64,000 bases of DNA from Medicago truncatula (lineage: Eukaryota > Streptophyta > Magnoliopsida > Fabales > Fabaceae). Below, in pieces: positions 12,518 through 24,352 of the stretch (positions are counted from its first letter, which is position 1; every line of letters begins with the position of its first letter). The translations under genes and the position numbers were made by a program. A model generated the notes under the pieces. The model was not told where the DNA came from. It saw nothing but the letters and a program-made list of their open reading frames with translations, and searched no databases. The DNA lies in assembly GCF_003473485.1 (NCBI RefSeq), contig NC_053042.1, forward strand, positions 11,490,501 through 11,554,500, in the 5' to 3' direction.

Positions 12518-12849
12518 AGGAGAATGCTGACCATTGCCCTTGCAGCATTGGATAAGGGGATAAAAATAGAAATATAGTATTGGAAAATGGTGAAAAGTTA
12601 TAAATTTAACTTTTTAAAAGTCAAAATGTTGTTGAAACCAATGTAGGAATGCTACTTATGGCATCCTTAACCATTGCCCTCGCTCTTGGGCAATGGTTAA
12701 GAAAACCAAAAGTAGCATGTTTGCATTGGTTTCAACAACATTTTGACTTTTAAAAAGTTAAATTTATCAATTTTTACCATTTTCCAATGCTATATTTCTA
12801 TTTTTATCCAATTATCTAATGTCCCAAGGACAATGGTGAGCATTCTCCT
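12518..12849. mobile_element. Foldback MITE with nested hairpin, 332 bp
   Basis: The left end AGGAGAATGCTGACCATTG faces the right end CAATGGTGAGCATTCTCCT, and the arms stay complementary inward through the AAAATGTTGTTGAAACCAATG stretch and its inverse. The centre has a second small hairpin, AACCATTGCCC / GGGCAATGGTT around an 8-base loop. T-rich flanks hide the exact target duplication. Superfamily not assigned. Confidence 0.8.
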
Positions 12850-12893
12850 TATTTTTGTTAATAGGTAAATATTAGTATATTAATTGTTAATTA

Positions 12894-13036
12894 CTCCGGT
12901 CTTTTTTATAAGAAAAAATTGATTTTTTTAGATTCATTGAATAATTGATGTTTCTGGTCTAGAATATAGACGAAATACATCATTTATGCAATGAATCAAA
13001 AAGTCAAATGTTTCTTATAAATAGGACCGAAAGGAG
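12894..13036. mobile_element. Stowaway-like (Tc1/mariner) MITE, 143 bp
   Basis: Ends CTCCGGTC and, inverted, CTCCTTTCGGTCC, flanked by TA on each side (12892-12893, 13037-13038). Internal arms TTATAAGAAAAAA and TTCTTATAAATAGGACC are inverted copies. Size, TA flanks and CTCC ends fit Stowaway MITEs. Confidence 0.75.
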
Positions 13037-13116
13037 TATCTTATTTGCTTACAAGATATTAATTATTATCTTAATTTTTTTCTCCTTACTCAACAAAAAA
13101 AAAAAAAAAAACACCT

Positions 13117-13500
13117 TTAAGGTGTGTTTGGTTTAGAAGAGACGTTGTGAAGAGAGAAATATGTGAGAAGAGAGAAAGATGTGAGAAATAGAGAGGATTT
13201 AAGGTTTTGTTTGGTACAAGTAAGAAAGAGGAGAAATATAGAAGAGAGAAGTGTATTTTTAAAAGTACAGGAATGACATTGAAAAAATTCCTCTCATCAA
13301 ACTATTTTATCTGTATTTTTATTCAATTAATTAATTGAATGCCTCAATTATTAATCTGAATTTATTTTTAGTTTTACTTAATTTTTATTTAATCAATAAA
13401 ATAATTAATGGTTTATTAATTAAATGAACCCAAGAAAAATAATGTCACATGATATAATAATATTGTGTTACATCACAAATTAAAGGGCATAAAAGTAAAA
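13117..13500. mobile_element. Tourist-like fragment, right end not found
   Basis: AAGGTGTGTTTGG followed by GAGA-rich DNA (GAAGAGAGAAATATGTGAGA and similar) closely resembles the left part of the Tourist-like element at 19038 and 26377. The CCAAACAC right terminus is missing, so this copy is truncated or strongly diverged; the right limit given is approximate. Confidence 0.5.
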
Positions 13501-13997
13501 ATAACAAAATCAGCAACTTCCCAGGCCATTCTTTGCTGTTTTGGAGGGACCATGATTGACTGCAGTCGATAAAATGGTGCAGTCACTGCAATCAAAGAAC
13601 ATCAACCGTTAGATCCATCTAACCACCAAAAACTTTCAAATGACAAACAACATCGGCAACCGTATTCCATTGAAAAAGTCCCCTTCAACCTTTGGCGCGA
13701 CATATATGTTTTTTTTTACAAATCCTAAACATCATAATAAAGGTACGAAACGCTAATTAAAGAAATTTATGTTAAAAAAAATAAAACAAAATACAAAAAA
13801 TTTATTCTCTATCTACCCGCAGAAGAAAATAAACATGAATTGTTTAAAGTTGAGGGTTTCATATTGGCATCTCAACTTGTTGAATTGTCACAGAAAAGAA
13901 GAAAAAAAAAACTCAGCTTGTTAATTATAGAATACAACAATGGCAGTTGGTACTACTTTTTTGGATGACTTTTTTTATTTAAGATGAATATAAATAC
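13500..13997. other. Intergenic, nothing recognised
   Basis: No gene or clear repeat found. The stretch around 13555-13605 has a loose palindromic look (GACTGCAGTC and TGCAGTCACTGCA) but no further support. Confidence 0.4.
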
Positions 13998-14556
13998 TGT
14001 AACACCCCGTTCCCAAAGCAATAAAATAACATATAAACATCAGAGTAATTCCACATACGGGCATGCTACATTGCAAATTCAAAATTCTTAAATAGAAAAT
14101 AAAACTATTTAAGTCAACATCATTCATAACTTCAATATTTATGCAGCGGAAAGTTTGCATTTCAATAATAACAACAATGTTTTAATCTCCAACAACATCT
14201 TGGCATTAAGCCTAAACAACAATAAGTTAGCCAATGAAAGGGCCACATCAACAAGTTCCAAAAATTGATACATAGGAGGAAAACAACAATAAAATAATAT
14301 GAATGTTCCCATCCCACGTATCAGAGCCCTAGACACGACAATGAGCCACCACCTACTACTCAGGATCACCTGCAAGTTACCCATAGGAAGGGCAACATTT
14401 TCAAGCAGAAGGGGTGAGATTCACAACAATAAATATAGATATTAAAATCATCAAATGAATCTAACACCCTAAACAACAACACGTTATCTTGTAAACATAT
14501 ATAGGTATAAGCCACAAGCATTGACAACATCAACAACACACCATAATCACATTGAG

Positions 14557-14635
<79 letters not shown>
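14557..14635. repeat. (TA)n microsatellite in the older LTR
   Basis: About 37 uninterrupted TA dinucleotides. The corresponding place in the two younger LTRs has no such expansion, which partly explains why this LTR is longer (about 2,155 versus 2,024 bp). Confidence 0.95.
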
Positions 14636-14637
<2 letters not shown>

Positions 14638-15124
14638 ACATATTCAACACCAAAATCATCTTATCAGATAACAACTGAATAACCACTAAGACTCATGCAA
14701 ATGACATGACCACTGCTAAGACACCATCTTAGACTTCTTAAATGAAATGCAATAATGCATGTGGTACCAATCAGGACCGAGGCCCTCACCGCTTTTGAAT
14801 GGTTAAAGCATTCATCAGGACCGAAGCCCTCACCGCTGTTGAGCAACTAGTACTCCAGGACCGAAGCCCTCACCGCTGTTTTATGCATATGCAATGGACC
14901 TACTTGTGTATATCTACATACAACTGACCATGCAATGCAACTCCATGTGACTCAACTTAAACAACATGTATGATTCAATACTTTGCATACATTTCATTCT
15001 TCATCAGCAATCATCAATCCAGCAATCAAAACAACCACAATAATGCATAATTACATGAAACTATGCTCAACACAACAACATTAAGGTACTACCATTCAAG
15101 CACGAAATTCAACATTCAGGAACT

Positions 15125-15486
15125 GAGTAGCTCGCCTCGCGAGCACATCTGCTCGCCGTGGCGAGTTCACGAAAACACTAGCTCGCCATGGCGAGTTCAA
15201 GGCGAACTCGAGGCGAGTGAAAATTAGGTGCTCTCGGGAAAAATGCTATTTTCTCACTCAAACTCCAATTCTAAGCTCCCTATTCATCTTTTTAACCTAA
15301 AACTTCCACCATTCATCTTTATTATCCTCTAGGTACCTTAAACCATTCCCAAAACATCTTATAACAACTTTTCAAAATCAAGTTTTATCTGGGCTTACTC
15401 GCCATGGCGAGTTGGACTGCTCGCGAGGCGAGCTATGAAGTTGCTCACTCGCCATGGCGAGCACAGCTACTCGCGAGGCGAGCGAT
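15125..15486. repeat. Palindromic GCGAG modules in the older LTR
   Basis: Two clusters (15125-15221 and 15399-15486) of CTCGCCATGGCGAG palindromes and CTCGCGAGGCGAGC/GCTCGCCTCGCGAGC variants. They are CpG- and GC-rich in an otherwise AT-rich LTR. The younger LTRs keep the first cluster and a shorter second one. Confidence 0.85.
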
Positions 15487-16744
15487 GAACTTCTGTACGG
15501 GCAGAAAACTGGTTTTACCCAAAAATCCCATTTTTCTTCCAATCACTCCCCAAATCTGTTTACAGATGCAAATTAACTTTCTGTGTGCAACTAGAACCTA
15601 TTTCTAACATCAAATTCATGCTTACAACTTCAAAAACTACAATTTCATCATAAAACCCAAAATCCCCAATTTTTACCAAAACCTGTTAAACTCAAAATCA
15701 GACTTTAAATTCTATACTATTGAAGTAAACCTCACCCTTACCTTAATTCAGAATGAAAAATGCACAGCAAAAAGGGTTCCTCTGGTTCTTCTCTCTTGCT
15801 CCTGGTTTTCTCTTGTTTTCTCCCAACAACTGCTTCTACGTGAAACTGGTTTCTCACTTCTCTGTATTAACTTCCCACTAAAATGTAACTCCCTTCTATT
15901 TACACTTAACTCCCCATAAATTCTATTAATTACTATTATTTCCCAAACTCCAAAATAATCATTATTTCACACTTAATCTAATTATTATATAATAAACCAT
16001 ATATTAAAAATAATACATCACATAGAACATCCAAAAATCACATATACACAAATACATGCATATACTCCACATAAATCACCTACATCATATATAATAATAT
16101 ATATATATACTCCACATAATAAAATAATTAAATAAATAACTAGGGCGTTACAACTCTCCCCAAATCACGGAATTTCGTCCTCGAAATCTTACCTCAAGCA
16201 AACAACTCCGGATACGACTCCCGCATCTTACTCTCCAGCTCCCAAGTCAAACTTTCACCAGTCGCTCCACCCCAAACGACTCTCACAAGAGGAATCTCTT
16301 TACCTCTCAAAGACTTCACCTTTCTGCCATCAATCCTCAACGGCATAGTCTCAACTGTCAGGTTGTCTCTAACCTGTACATCATCATCCCTCGGAATCAC
16401 ATGAGAAGGATCCGCAACATACTTCCGAAGCTGAGAAACATGAAACACATCGTGCAAGTTCGAAAGATGTGGTGGCAAACCAACTCTATATGCCACTGTA
16501 CCAATTCTCTCTGAAATCTGATACGGACCAATAAACTTAGGAGTCAACTTCCTCGACTTCAAGGCACGTCCAACACCCGTCAAAGGAGTGACCCTCAGAA
16601 AAACATGATCACCCTCCTGAAACTCAAGATCCTTCCTTCGCTTGTCATGGTAACTCTTCTGTCGACTCTGCGAAGCTTTCATCTTTTCTCTTATCAATCT
16701 GACTTTCTCAGTAGTCTCATGTACCAAATCCGGTCCCAACACAC

Positions 16745-17810
16745 GCGAACAGACATATCAGCATTTTAAATCTTTCAACAATAACAACACATATTTTGTA
16801 GAAAATAAAGTTTAACTATAACCATTATCTTTGCGAACAAATTCATTAATTTTATGGTTTTTGTTGGTAATGAAAAAAATCGTAAAAAGTTTGCCGCTTT
16901 GTTTAAAGTAGATTAGACAAAATATACATGATGTTATTGAAATAAGTACGACGAGCTAAAAACAAGTACAAACCTTAAGATCCAAAATCTATTTTATTCG
17001 CAAAACTGAAGCAAATCACCCGATTAAACCTTCGATTCTAAGATCACATACAAGAAGAAATTATGGTGAAATTAAACGGTGGAATTTTCAAATAAAAAAA
17101 AAGATTATCGCAGAAGATATAAACGAAACTGGTTAAATTAATTTTCTGGTTTTTGTTAGTAATGAAAAAATCGTAAAAAGTTTGCCACTTTGTTTAAAGT
17201 AGATTAGACAAAATATTCATGATGTTATTGAAATAAGTATAACGAGCTAAAAACAAGTACAAACCTTAAGATTCAAAATCTATTTTATTCACAAAAGTGA
17301 AGCAAATCACTTGATTAAACCTTCGATTCTAAAATCACTTGCAAGAAGAAATTAGGGTGAAATTAAAAGGTGGAATTTTCAAATAAAAAAAGCATGATTA
17401 ACTCAAAAGATATAAACGAAACTGGCTAAAAAAATTAAGAAAAAACTATGAAATTTAAAAAGAGGAGAACAATTATGAAGCAGATCTAAATATCAAAACA
17501 CAAAATTTAACAATTAACAACAATCGGCGTAACATGAAAACACAAAATTTGAGAAAAACATAGAAACAAATTTGAATGAGAAGAATGTGAATGATGGTTT
17601 TTTCAATAATGTAGTGAAGAACGACAATGAACAAGAAACAAACATAGGTATTTGTAGCAGGGTTTCTTCGGCGTTTGTTGTTCTCTTACAACCTTTGCAG
17701 ATAGTTCATAAATAGACAGTGGAATGGGCCCCTAAATCCGCCTAACCCGACTCCACACAAATAATTACATAGGGGACTGATGTCAAAATAGCCCATCAAC
17801 ACGAGACATC
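16745..17810. repeat. Unknown DNA with a two-copy direct repeat
   Basis: 16850-17136 and 17142-17429 are direct copies of a roughly 287-bp unit, sharing GAAAAAATCGTAAAAAGTTT, GTAGATTAGACAAAATAT and ATAAACGAAACTGG with scattered differences. Neither copy is coding. The DNA downstream to 17810 shows nothing recognised. It lies between the truncated retroelement and an inverted-repeat element, and may itself be part of an unrecognised transposon. Confidence 0.65.
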
Positions 17811-18640
17811 AGACTTATTACTTTCCACACCCTGTGTGTTTCTCATGTGCCCTACTTTTTTTTTACAAAAATATCATTTGTTCGGATTCTATGATCTGAA
17901 CGTTTTTTTTATGGATTTTCGAATTCTAAAATCCAAAATTTGTAAACCCTAAAATTAACAATGAGTATCTCTTCCATTTTAAAAGTTTTGAATTTTACTT
18001 TTAAAAATAAAGTAAAAAATAATAAAAAAAATTCAATTAAAATAATATATATATAAATACCAGCACAAAATTATAAAAAACAAATAAACCTACTGCAAAA
18101 AACATTTTGTTTTTTTAGATCATAAAAAATAAATAAAAAATAACAAATGGGTCTAAAAGATGGAATTTTGGTTTTTTAGTGGCGGAGTCCTTCTACATGA
18201 GTCTTGTTCCTTGATTTTTTTTCTCGTTTTCAGAGCAATCCGATCAAATAGCTTGAAAAGTGGATTTTCGATTGGGACTCAACGAAAACAACTAACAATG
18301 ACATGAAACATAAGGACGTGGGTTATGATGGTTAGTATACTTCTTAAACTGACCAACACTATTACATATGAACTTTCCCTAAATTCTTGGCACAAGAGGA
18401 GGTGTGTATGGAGTGTTCAGATTTTATAATCTGAAAAAGAAAAAAAAAAAAACACGCCCTGTTACATTGGATTTTCGAATTGTATAGTCCGAATAAGTGA
18501 AAAAATTATTTTCCACCCAAAGATAGGGGGAAAACTCGGTTCGAATTCTTTAATCTGAAAATTCTTTCAGGGCATTTTTTGTAAAAAAAATAAAAAATGC
18601 CAAGTGAGATGACTATAGGATGAGAAATGTAATAGCCGAG
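17811..18640. mobile_element. Putative inverted-repeat element with internal TTCGAATT/AATCTGAA motifs
   Basis: The left end (TTATTACTTTCC...TTTCTCATGTGCCCTAC...TTTTTTACAAAAAT) is an imperfect inverted copy of the right end (about 18570-18640: GGGCATTTTTTGTAAAAAAA...GAGAAATGTAATAGCC). Inside lie several near-palindromes such as TTCGGATTCTATGATCTGAA and CAGATTTTATAATCTG. No transposase. No clear target duplication, so the limits are approximate. Confidence 0.5.
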
Positions 18641-19034
18641 ATATTATTAAAGGTGCTTAATAAGCATTTAAATGAATGAGGCTTTGAGCATGGTAATAAC
18701 AATAGAAGAAATCGTGTGTAAATAACATTCATGAGAATATAACACTCTTTTGAGAATGAAAACAAATCAAAACTTGAAACAAACATTGGAATGTTGCATT
18801 TCCAATCTCACATTTCCGGGAATCATATTACAAACCTTGAAACAAACTCACCCTTAGTTTTATATCGGAATATTTACAATTAGGGATGGTAAAACAGGTA
18901 TAATCTTTCAAGCCAACCCGTTTAACCCACCATTTTAGGTGAGATGGGCTAAGATTTTGAGCTCATCCCTTGTAGTAGGTTTGTCCCATTTAGTCCGTTG
19001 AAAAACGAATTGTGGCGGCTGACCCGCACACTCA
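18641..19034. other. Intergenic, possible hAT-like scrap
   Basis: No gene. At about 18882 TTAGGGATGGTAAAACAGG followed by CAACCCGTTTAACCCACC resembles the left end of hAT-type MITEs, but the matching right end is missing. Confidence 0.35.
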
Positions 19035-19083
19035 TTAAGGGTGTGTTTGGTTGTGAGAAGAAAGTGAGAAGAGAGGAATAAAT

Positions 19084-21107
19084 TGTAACACCCCGTTACC
19101 CAAAAGGAATAAAATAGCATATAAACATCAGAGTATTACACCAAACGGGCATGCTACATCGCAACATCGAAATTCTTAAATAGAAAATAAAACTATTTAA
19201 TTCAACAACAGTCAAAACTTCAAATTAATGCAGCGGAACGTTTTGCATTTTCAATAGCAACAACAATATTTTAATCTCCAACAACATCTTGGCATTAAGC
19301 CTAAACAACAAAAGTTAGCCAATGAAAGGGCACATCAACAAGTTCCAAAATTTGATACATGGAAGGGAAAACAACAATGAAATAATAAAATGACTCCCAA
19401 CCCACGTATCAGAGCCCTAGACACGACTCTTGAACCACCACCGACTACTCAGGATCACCTGCAAGTTACCCATAGGAAGGGCAACATTTTCAAGCAGAAG
19501 GGGTGAGATTCACAACAATAAATATAGATATTAAAATCATTAATGAATCTAACACCCTATATCTTCAACATGTACACTTGCAAATCTTATAATTATTCAC
19601 AATCACAACAACATCATCATAATCATCCACTTAACAAGTAGTATACAATGTATATAATATCATCAACATCAACAATACACCAAGACCACAATGAATACAC
19701 ATATATAAGAATGTATATCAAACATCAACATCATCATTACATCAAGACTCATGCAAATGACATGACCACTGCTAAGACACCATCTTAGACTTCTTAATGA
19801 GATGCAATTATGCATGTGGTACCAATCAGGACCGAGGTCCTCACCGCTTTTGAATGGTTAAAGCATTCATCAGGACCGAAGCCCTCACCGCTGTTGAGCA
19901 ACTAGTACTCCAGGACCGAAGCCCTCACCGCTGTTTTATGCATATGCAATGGACCTACTTGTGTATATCTACATACAACTGACCATGCAATGCAACTCCA
20001 TGTGACTCCACTTAATCGACAAGTATGATTAATAATTAAAACATACAATGCATTCCTCATCATCAATCAACATCCAACAGAGATTCAACCATTCAGAATG
20101 ATGCACAATTAATTATAATTATGCTTAAACAACAACACTCGAACCTCATTAATCAAGCAAGCAAAACTGCACTCAAAACTGCACTAGCTCGCCTCGCGAG
20201 CACATCTGCTCGCCATGGCGAGTTCACAAAAACACTAGCTCGCCATGGCGAGTTCAAGGCGAACTCGAGGCGAGTGAAAATCAGGTGCACTCGGGAAAAA
20301 GTGACATTTTCTCACTCCAACTCCAATTCTAAGTTCCCTATTCATCTTTTTAACCTAAAACTTTCACCAATCATCATTAAAATCATCTAGGTACCTTAAA
20401 CCATCCCCAAAACATCTTATAACAACTTTTCAAAAATCAAGTGTTAATCTGGGCTACTCGCCATGGCGAGTTGGATTGCTCGCGAGGCGAGCGATGAAGT
20501 TGCTCACTCCCCAAATCAGTTTACAGATGCAAATTAACTTTCTGTATGCACTTAGAACCTATTTCTAACATCAAATTCATGCTTACAACTCCAAAAACTA
20601 CAACTTCAACATAAAACCCAAAATCCCCAATTTTTACCAAAACCTGTTAAACTCGAAATCAGACTTTAAATTCTATACTATTGAAGTAAACCCCACCCTT
20701 ACCTTAGAAATTGAAGAAGAAATGCACAGCAATGCTCAGCCCTTGGTTCTCTCTTGCTCTTGGCTTTCTCTTGTTTTCTCCCAAAAACTGCTTCTACGTA
20801 AAACTACTCTAACTTCTTTGTATTAACCTCCCACTAAAATGTAACTCCCTTTAATTATACTTAACTCCCCATAACTTCTAATAACTCCTATTATTTCCCA
20901 AACTCCAAAATAATTACCATTTCATACTTATTTTAATTATTATTAAATAAACCATATACTAAATTAATACACCACATAAAACATCCAACAATCACATATA
21001 TACAAATATATGCATATACTCCACATAAACCACCAAACATCATATATAATAATATATATACATACTCCACATAATAAAATAATTAAATAAATAACTAGGG
21101 CGTTACA
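19084..21107 (-). repeat. 3' LTR of the Ty3/gypsy element
   Basis: 2,024 bp, TGTAACACCCC to GGGCGTTACA. It carries three tandem units built on CAGGACCGAAGCCCTCACCG (about 19826-19935) and the palindromic GCGAG modules. A short open frame of 89 codons at 20121-20390 recurs identically in the other LTR and is not considered a gene. Confidence 0.95.
20185..20495. repeat. Palindromic GCGAG modules in the 3' LTR
   Basis: CTCGCCATGGCGAG appears three times across two clusters (about 20185-20276 and 20456-20495) along with CTCGCCTCGCGAGC and CTCGCGAGGCGAGC. Same arrangement as in the 5' LTR. Confidence 0.85.
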
Positions 21108-21119
21108 ACTCTCCCCAAA
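21108..21119 (-). promoter_or_regulatory. Polypurine tract of the Ty3/gypsy element
   Basis: On the element strand TTTGGGGAGAGT directly abuts the 3' LTR, the expected position and composition for the plus-strand primer. Confidence 0.85.
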
Positions 21120-21148
21120 TTACAGAATTTCGTCCTCGAAATCTTACC

Positions 21149-24100
21149 TCAAACAAACAACTCCGGATACGACTCCCGCATCTTACTCTCCAGCTCCCAA
21201 GTCAAACTTTCACCAGTCGCTCCACCCCAAACGACTCTCACAAGAGGTATCTCTTTACCTCTCAAGGACTTCACCTTCCTGTCATCGATCCTCAATGGCA
21301 TAGTCTCAACTGTCAGGTTGTCCCTAACCTGCACATCATCATCCATCGGAATCACATGAGAAGGATCCGCAACATACTTCCGAAGCTGAGAAACATGAAA
21401 CACATCGTGCAAGTTCGAAAGATGTGGTGGCAAACCAACTCTATATGCCACTGTACCAATTCTCTCTGAAATCTGATACGGACCAATAAACTTAGGAGTC
21501 AGCTTCCTCGACTTCAAAGCACGACCAACACCCGTCAAAGGAGTGACCCTCAGAAAAACATGATCACCCTCCTGAAACTCAAGATCTTTCCTTCGCTTGT
21601 CATGGTAACTCTTCTGTCGACTCTGCGAAGCTTTCATCTTTTCTCTTATCAACCTGACTTTCTCAGTAGTCTCATGCACCAAATCCGGTCCCAACACAAC
21701 ACTTTCACCCGACTCAAACCAGCATAAAGGAGTCCTACACCTCCGACCATACAAGGCTTCGAACGGTGCCATACCAATACTCGAGTGATAGCTGTTGTTA
21801 TAAGTAAACTCAATCAAAGGCAAGTGACTGTCCCAAGCTCCTCCTTGCTCAAGCACACACACTCTCAACAAATCTTCCAATGATTGAATTGTCCTTTCCG
21901 ACTGACCATCTGTTTGAGGATGATAAGCCGAACTCAACTTCAATTTCGAACCCAAGGCGTCCTGTAAACTTTTCCAGAACCTAGAAGTGAACCTCGGATC
22001 TCTATCCGACACAATGCTAGACGGAACACCATGAAGCTTCACCACACTGTGAATGTAAATCTCTGCTAACTGTGCTACCGGATAACTGATATTAATAGGA
22101 ATGAAATGTGCCGACTTCGTCAACCGGTCGACAACTACCCAAATGGCGTCATGCCCTCTCGAAGTGTTCGGTAAACTCGTTACAAAATCCATGGAGATAC
22201 TGTCCCACTTCCACTCCGGTACATCTAACGGTGTCAACAACCCTGCAGGCTTCTGATGCTCAACCTTGGACTTCTGACAAACCAAACAGGCATAAACAAA
22301 CTGAGCAACATCTCTTTTCAAACCGGACCACCAAAACAGTTTCTTCAAATCATGATACATTTTTGTAGCCCCCGGGTGAATACTCAACCTACTTTTGTGA
22401 CTCTCCTCAAGAATCAACTTCTTCAACTCTTCATTGTCAGGAATACAAACTCTACCTCTGAACCTCAGCACACCCTGATCATCAACTTTGAAATCACTAT
22501 CCTCAGTGTCATTACCAGAAGTCATCAAATCAACAAACTTCAAATCTTCTTTCTGAGCTTCTCGGATACTGTTCAAGAAATCCCTATCAATTTTCAACAT
22601 TCCCAACTGTATACTCTGGGGTGACAATTCACAGACAAGACTCATATCTCTGAACTGTTCTAACAACTCAAACTCTTTCACCATCAAAGCAGACATGTGC
22701 AAAGTCTTCCTACTCAAAGCATCAGCTACCACATTGGCCTTACCAGGATGGTAATTCAAGCCAAAATCAAAATCCTTCAGTAACTCTAACCACCTCCTCT
22801 GTCTCATGTTCAGTTCCCTCTGGTCAAATAAATACTTCAAACTTTTATGATCACTGAACACCTCAAATCTGGATCCGTACAAATAATGCCTCCAAATTTT
22901 CAAAACAAAAACCACCGCAGCTAACTCCAGGTCGTGTGTAGGATAATTCTTTTCATGAACACGTAGCTGCCTAGAAGCATACGCTACCACCTTACCATCT
23001 TGCATCAGAACACCACCTAAGCCCAGCTTAGATGCATCACAGTACACAACAAACGGTTCTTCTGGTTTAGGCAAAATCAAAACAGGAGCAGTTGTCAATC
23101 TTCGCTTTAACTCATTGAAACTACTCTCACACTGAGCATCCCACACAAAAGATTTACCCTTACAGGTCAACTGTGTCAACGGAAGAGCCAACTTCGAAAA
23201 CCCTTCTATGAACCTGCGGTAATAACCAGCCAAACCCAGAAAACTTCTGATCTCAGTTACCGACTTCGGAGTCTCCCATTGTGATACCGCATCAACCTTT
23301 GAAGGATCCACTGCAATACCACTACCAGAAATAATGTGACCCAGAAAACTTACTTCATTTAACCAGAACTCACATTTTGACAACTTAGCATACAACCTCT
23401 TTTCCTTCAACACTTGCAATACAATTCTCAGATGCTCTGCATGCTCCTCCTCATTCTTGGAATAGATTAAAATATCATCAATAAACACCACAACAAACTT
23501 ATCCAGAAAAGCATGGAAAATTCGGTTCATGTACTCCATAAAAACACCAGGCGCATTAGTAACACCGAAAGGCATCACTTTGTACTCGTAATGACCATAA
23601 CGTGTCCTAAAGGCCGTCTTCTGCATATCCTCATCTTTCACCTTTATCTGATGATAACCAGACCTCAAATCAATCTTACTGAAAATCTTGGCACCAACCA
23701 ACTGATCCATCAAGTCGTCAATTCTAGGAAGCGGATACCTGTTCTTGATCGTAACTTTGTTCAACTAACGGTAGTCTATACACAGTCTCATACTACCATC
23801 CTTCTTCTTTACCAACAACACCGGTGCTCCCCAAGGTGAAACACTGGGTCTTACAAACTTTTTATCTAACAGGTCCTCCAACTGTTTCTTCAACTCAGCC
23901 AATTCAGAAGCTGACATACGGTACGGTGCCATCGACACCGGCTTAGTGCCTGGAACAAGATCAATTGAAAATTCAACCTCCCTCTCTGGTGGCACATCAG
24001 GAATCTCATCAGGGAATACTTCTGGAAATTCATTCACTACCGGTAACCCATCAATCACAGCTTGATTTTCTAACGACAATTGTGCCATTAGAGAATACAT

Positions 24101-24253
24101 CAGGATACCATCACGTTCAAACTGCTTCAACTGTTTTGTAGTTAAGAACTCTGCTCCACTCTCTTCCTCCGCAGAAGAAAAATGCACCGTCTTGTTTAAG
24201 CAATTGATATGAACATGGGTATACTCCAACCAGTTCATACCAAGACACAACAA
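21149..24253 (-). pseudogene. Ty3/gypsy pol remnant (protease end, RT, RNase H, integrase)
   Basis: In order on the minus strand: end of the protease region; reverse transcriptase (about 24100-23080) with the YRRF-type thumb and the active-site box [12 protein letters not shown]; RNase H (about 23080-22650) with [15 protein letters not shown] and the tether ending DALSRK; integrase (about 22450-21700) with the zinc-binding HHCC region ([13 protein letters not shown]...CLVCQKSK) and the DDE core ([28 protein letters not shown]); and a C-terminal part with [16 protein letters not shown]. This order, RT before integrase, is Ty3/gypsy. A fossil copy; no host function is implied. Confidence 0.92.
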
Positions 24254-24336
24254 ACAACAAACAGGACAACAATAAAGTTGACACTCTATCCTAGGTGGCT
24301 CAACACGACTCTACTACTTGGCCGGACGGACCAACC

Positions 24337-24349
24337 TGCTCTGATACCA
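24337..24349 (-). other. Primer-binding site (initiator Met tRNA type)
   Basis: On the element strand TGGTATCAGAGCA lies three bases inside the 5' LTR, complementary to the 3' end of plant initiator tRNA-Met. This fixes the element's orientation. Confidence 0.9.
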
Positions 24350-24352
24350 AAT

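Larger units (their letters stand above)
13998..16744 (-). mobile_element. Older Ty3/gypsy fragment: one LTR plus integrase C-terminal part
   Basis: A fossil of the same family and orientation as the element at 19084-26376. The LTR (13998-16152) runs from TGTAACACCCCGTT to GGGCGTTACA, followed on the element's 5' side by the polypurine tract and coding remnants of the integrase C-terminus (16194-16742, containing [18 protein letters not shown]). It stops abruptly near 16744. Differences from the other LTRs are scattered throughout, so it is older than its neighbour. Broken; the rest of the element is absent here. Confidence 0.9.

Noticed and set aside
15125-15486. Repeated palindromes as a CRISPR array or replication origin
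   Set aside because: The same palindromes recur at the same place in three LTRs, so they belong to the retroelement.
20121-20390. 89-codon open frame, also at 25390-25659
   Set aside because: Its exact duplication is due to the two LTRs; it spans palindromic modules and shows no protein family.
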